Assembly: GCF_002954775.1 (NCBI RefSeq)
Contig: NZ_PJME01000010.1
Span: 62,001 to 126,000 of the forward strand
From: Streptomyces geranii
GTDB taxonomy: Bacteria; Actinomycetota; Actinomycetes; Streptomycetales; Streptomycetaceae
DNA: 64,000 nt
Direction: 5' to 3'
The translations under genes were made by a program, and so were the position numbers. The notes beneath the pieces were generated by a model that searched no databases, was not told the origin of the DNA, and saw nothing but the letters and a program-made list of their open reading frames with translations. Position 1 is the stretch's first letter. Each line of letters starts with the position of its first letter. Positions 61,436 to 64,000 of this stretch are shown here, in pieces.

Positions 61436-61882
61436 ATGATCCTCGCTCTGACTGTGTGCGGCTTGGTAGTGGCGGTCGTGGTGGTGGGCCTGTTCGTCTT
61501 CGGCCTCCGCCGTCGGCTCATCCAACGCTCCGGCGGTACGTTCGACTGCAGCCTCCGCTGGGACGTACCCGAGAAACCCGACCCCAGCGGCAAGGGCTGG
61601 GGCTACGGCGTCGCCCGCTACAACGGCGACCGCATCGAGTGGTACCGGGTCTTCTCGTACTCCCCCCGACCACGCCGCCTCCTGGAACGCTCGTCGATCG
61701 AGGTGGCCGGCCGCCGCGCCCCCGACGGCGAGGAGGAGCTGGCCCTGCTCTCGGACGCGGTCGTGCTCGCGTGTCTCCATCGCGGTACGAGACTCGAACT
61801 GGCGATGAGCGACGACGCGCTGACCGGATTCCTCGCGTGGCTGGAAGCAGCCCCGCCCGGTCAGCGCGTCAATGTTGCGTGA
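61436..61882 (+). CDS. DUF2550 family membrane-anchored protein
   Basis: 148 residues from ATG 61436 (GGAGG 9 nt upstream; GTG 61430 is too close). One N-terminal membrane segment (ILALTVCGLVVAVVVVGLFV), then a PH-like domain: FDCSLRWDVPEKPDPSGKGW, YGVARYNGDRIEWYRVFSYS. It is conserved directly downstream of atpC in actinobacteria. Function unknown. Convergent with the chitinase, 26 bp apart. Confidence 0.88.
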   Translation: MILALTVCGLVVAVVVVGLFVFGLRRRLIQRSGGTFDCSLRWDVPEKPDPSGKGWGYGVARYNGDRIEWYRVFSYSPRPRRLLERSSIEVAGRRAPDGEEELALLSDAVVLACLHRGTRLELAMSDDALTGFLAWLEAAPPGQRVNVA

Positions 61883-61908
61883 TGTCGCTTGATCCCTAGC
61901 TCGGATTT

Positions 61909-63726
<1,818 letters not shown>

Positions 63727-63796
63727 GACGCGCCTCCTTGGGGGTGTCATGGGGGCGTGACTGAGCCTCACGCCCACGGTGCCGCGAGAATAGGAA

Positions 63797-63829
63797 GGTC
63801 TGGACCACGGGTCAATAGGTCTGGACCAC
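63797..63829 (-). promoter_or_regulatory. Two DasR-like chitinase operator repeats
   Basis: GTGGTCCAGACC occurs twice on the minus strand (63797-63808 and 63818-63829), 21 bp apart, two helical turns. Streptomyces chitinase promoters carry such 12-bp repeats, and DasR sites have the core TGGTCTAGACCA. Centred 75-100 bp upstream of the ATG, overlapping the likely promoter. Confidence 0.8.
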
Positions 63830-63855
63830 TTCGGCTCAAGGCTCGCCCGAGTTCC

Positions 63856-64000
63856 CTAAACCCCCAACTCCTGCGCCAGTACCGCCGCTTGGACCCGACT
63901 GCGCAGCTCCAGCTTGCCCAGCAGCCTGCTGACGTGCGTCTTCACCGTTGCCTCGGCCATGTCGAGCCGGGTCGCGATGTCCGCGTTGGACAGCCCCTCG
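63856..64000 (-). CDS. LuxR-type DNA-binding C-terminus, partial at window edge
   Basis: The last 48 codons of a minus-strand gene: EGLSNADIATRLDMAEATVK, then THVSRLLGKLELRSRVQAAV and a short tail. This is the GerE/LuxR helix-turn-helix with its recognition helix, almost surely of a NarL-type response regulator whose receiver lies beyond position 64000. Divergence or pairing with a kinase cannot be seen. Confidence 0.85.
   Translation of the reverse strand, partial: EGLSNADIATRLDMAEATVKTHVSRLLGKLELRSRVQAAVLAQELGV

Overview
The window reads as a chromosome segment of a Streptomyces or close relative. It has very high GC, strong third-position GC bias, GGAGG-type ribosome binding sites, many GTG and TTG starts, and the gene order tRNA-Arg(CCG) / response regulator / nrtL / lysA / hom / thrC / thrB / rho / LCP / rpmE / prfA / prmC / tsaC / phosphatase-like / glyA / GlcNAc-1-P transferase / atpIBEFHAGDC, which is the conserved order of the Streptomyces core. 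Positions 1 to about 23 kb are an accessory natural-product cluster, 23 to 33 kb is a variable mosaic abutting the tRNA-Arg, and 33 to 64 kb is core.  The cluster is built round one iterative, fully reducing type I PKS (KS-AT-DH-ER-KR-ACP, malonyl-type AT) on the minus strand, with a discrete ACP just upstream of it. Also present are a fatty-acyl-AMP ligase, a second acyl/aryl-CoA ligase, a type II thioesterase with Cys in place of the nucleophilic Ser, two SnoaL-like proteins, an aldehyde-dehydrogenase-fold enzyme running off the left edge, a DHA2-type exporter, and a MprF/VlmA-type (DUF2156) transferase of the class that uses aminoacyl-tRNA. The regulators are a SARP, an XRE/MmyB-like protein and a NarL-type two-component pair. 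A reduced chain could be built by the PKS, loaded or passed on by ACP and FAAL, modified, and possibly joined to an amino acid taken from a charged tRNA.  The most unusual feature lies between the ACP and the transferase. Two 87-nt tandem sequences on the minus strand fold as class II (serine-type) tRNA cloverleaves: perfect 7-bp acceptor stems, G discriminator, 6-bp variable arm and canonical T arm, but no normal anticodon arm. They differ from each other by three bases, all in loops. A triple heptamer repeat with 11-bp period (SARP-box architecture) occurs three times in the cluster: before the ALDH gene, before the ACP-PKS operon, and before this tRNA-like pair. I infer a cluster-regulated, translation-excluded aminoacyl donor RNA serving the transferase. 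That is a hypothesis from sequence alone.  The 23 to 33 kb region holds gene remnants, a low-GC three-gene ABC-3C-type conflict system (nuclease-like effector, MC6-like middle component, DUF2326 ABC ATPase) between imperfect direct repeats, small membrane proteins and a 147-bp nested inverted repeat. Its position at the 3' end of tRNA-Arg suggests decayed integrative elements. The core region is conventional. Notable details there are a LMW-phosphatase-like protein lacking its catalytic Cys, paired hairpins separating atpD from atpC, and a chitinase with two DasR-like operator repeats.
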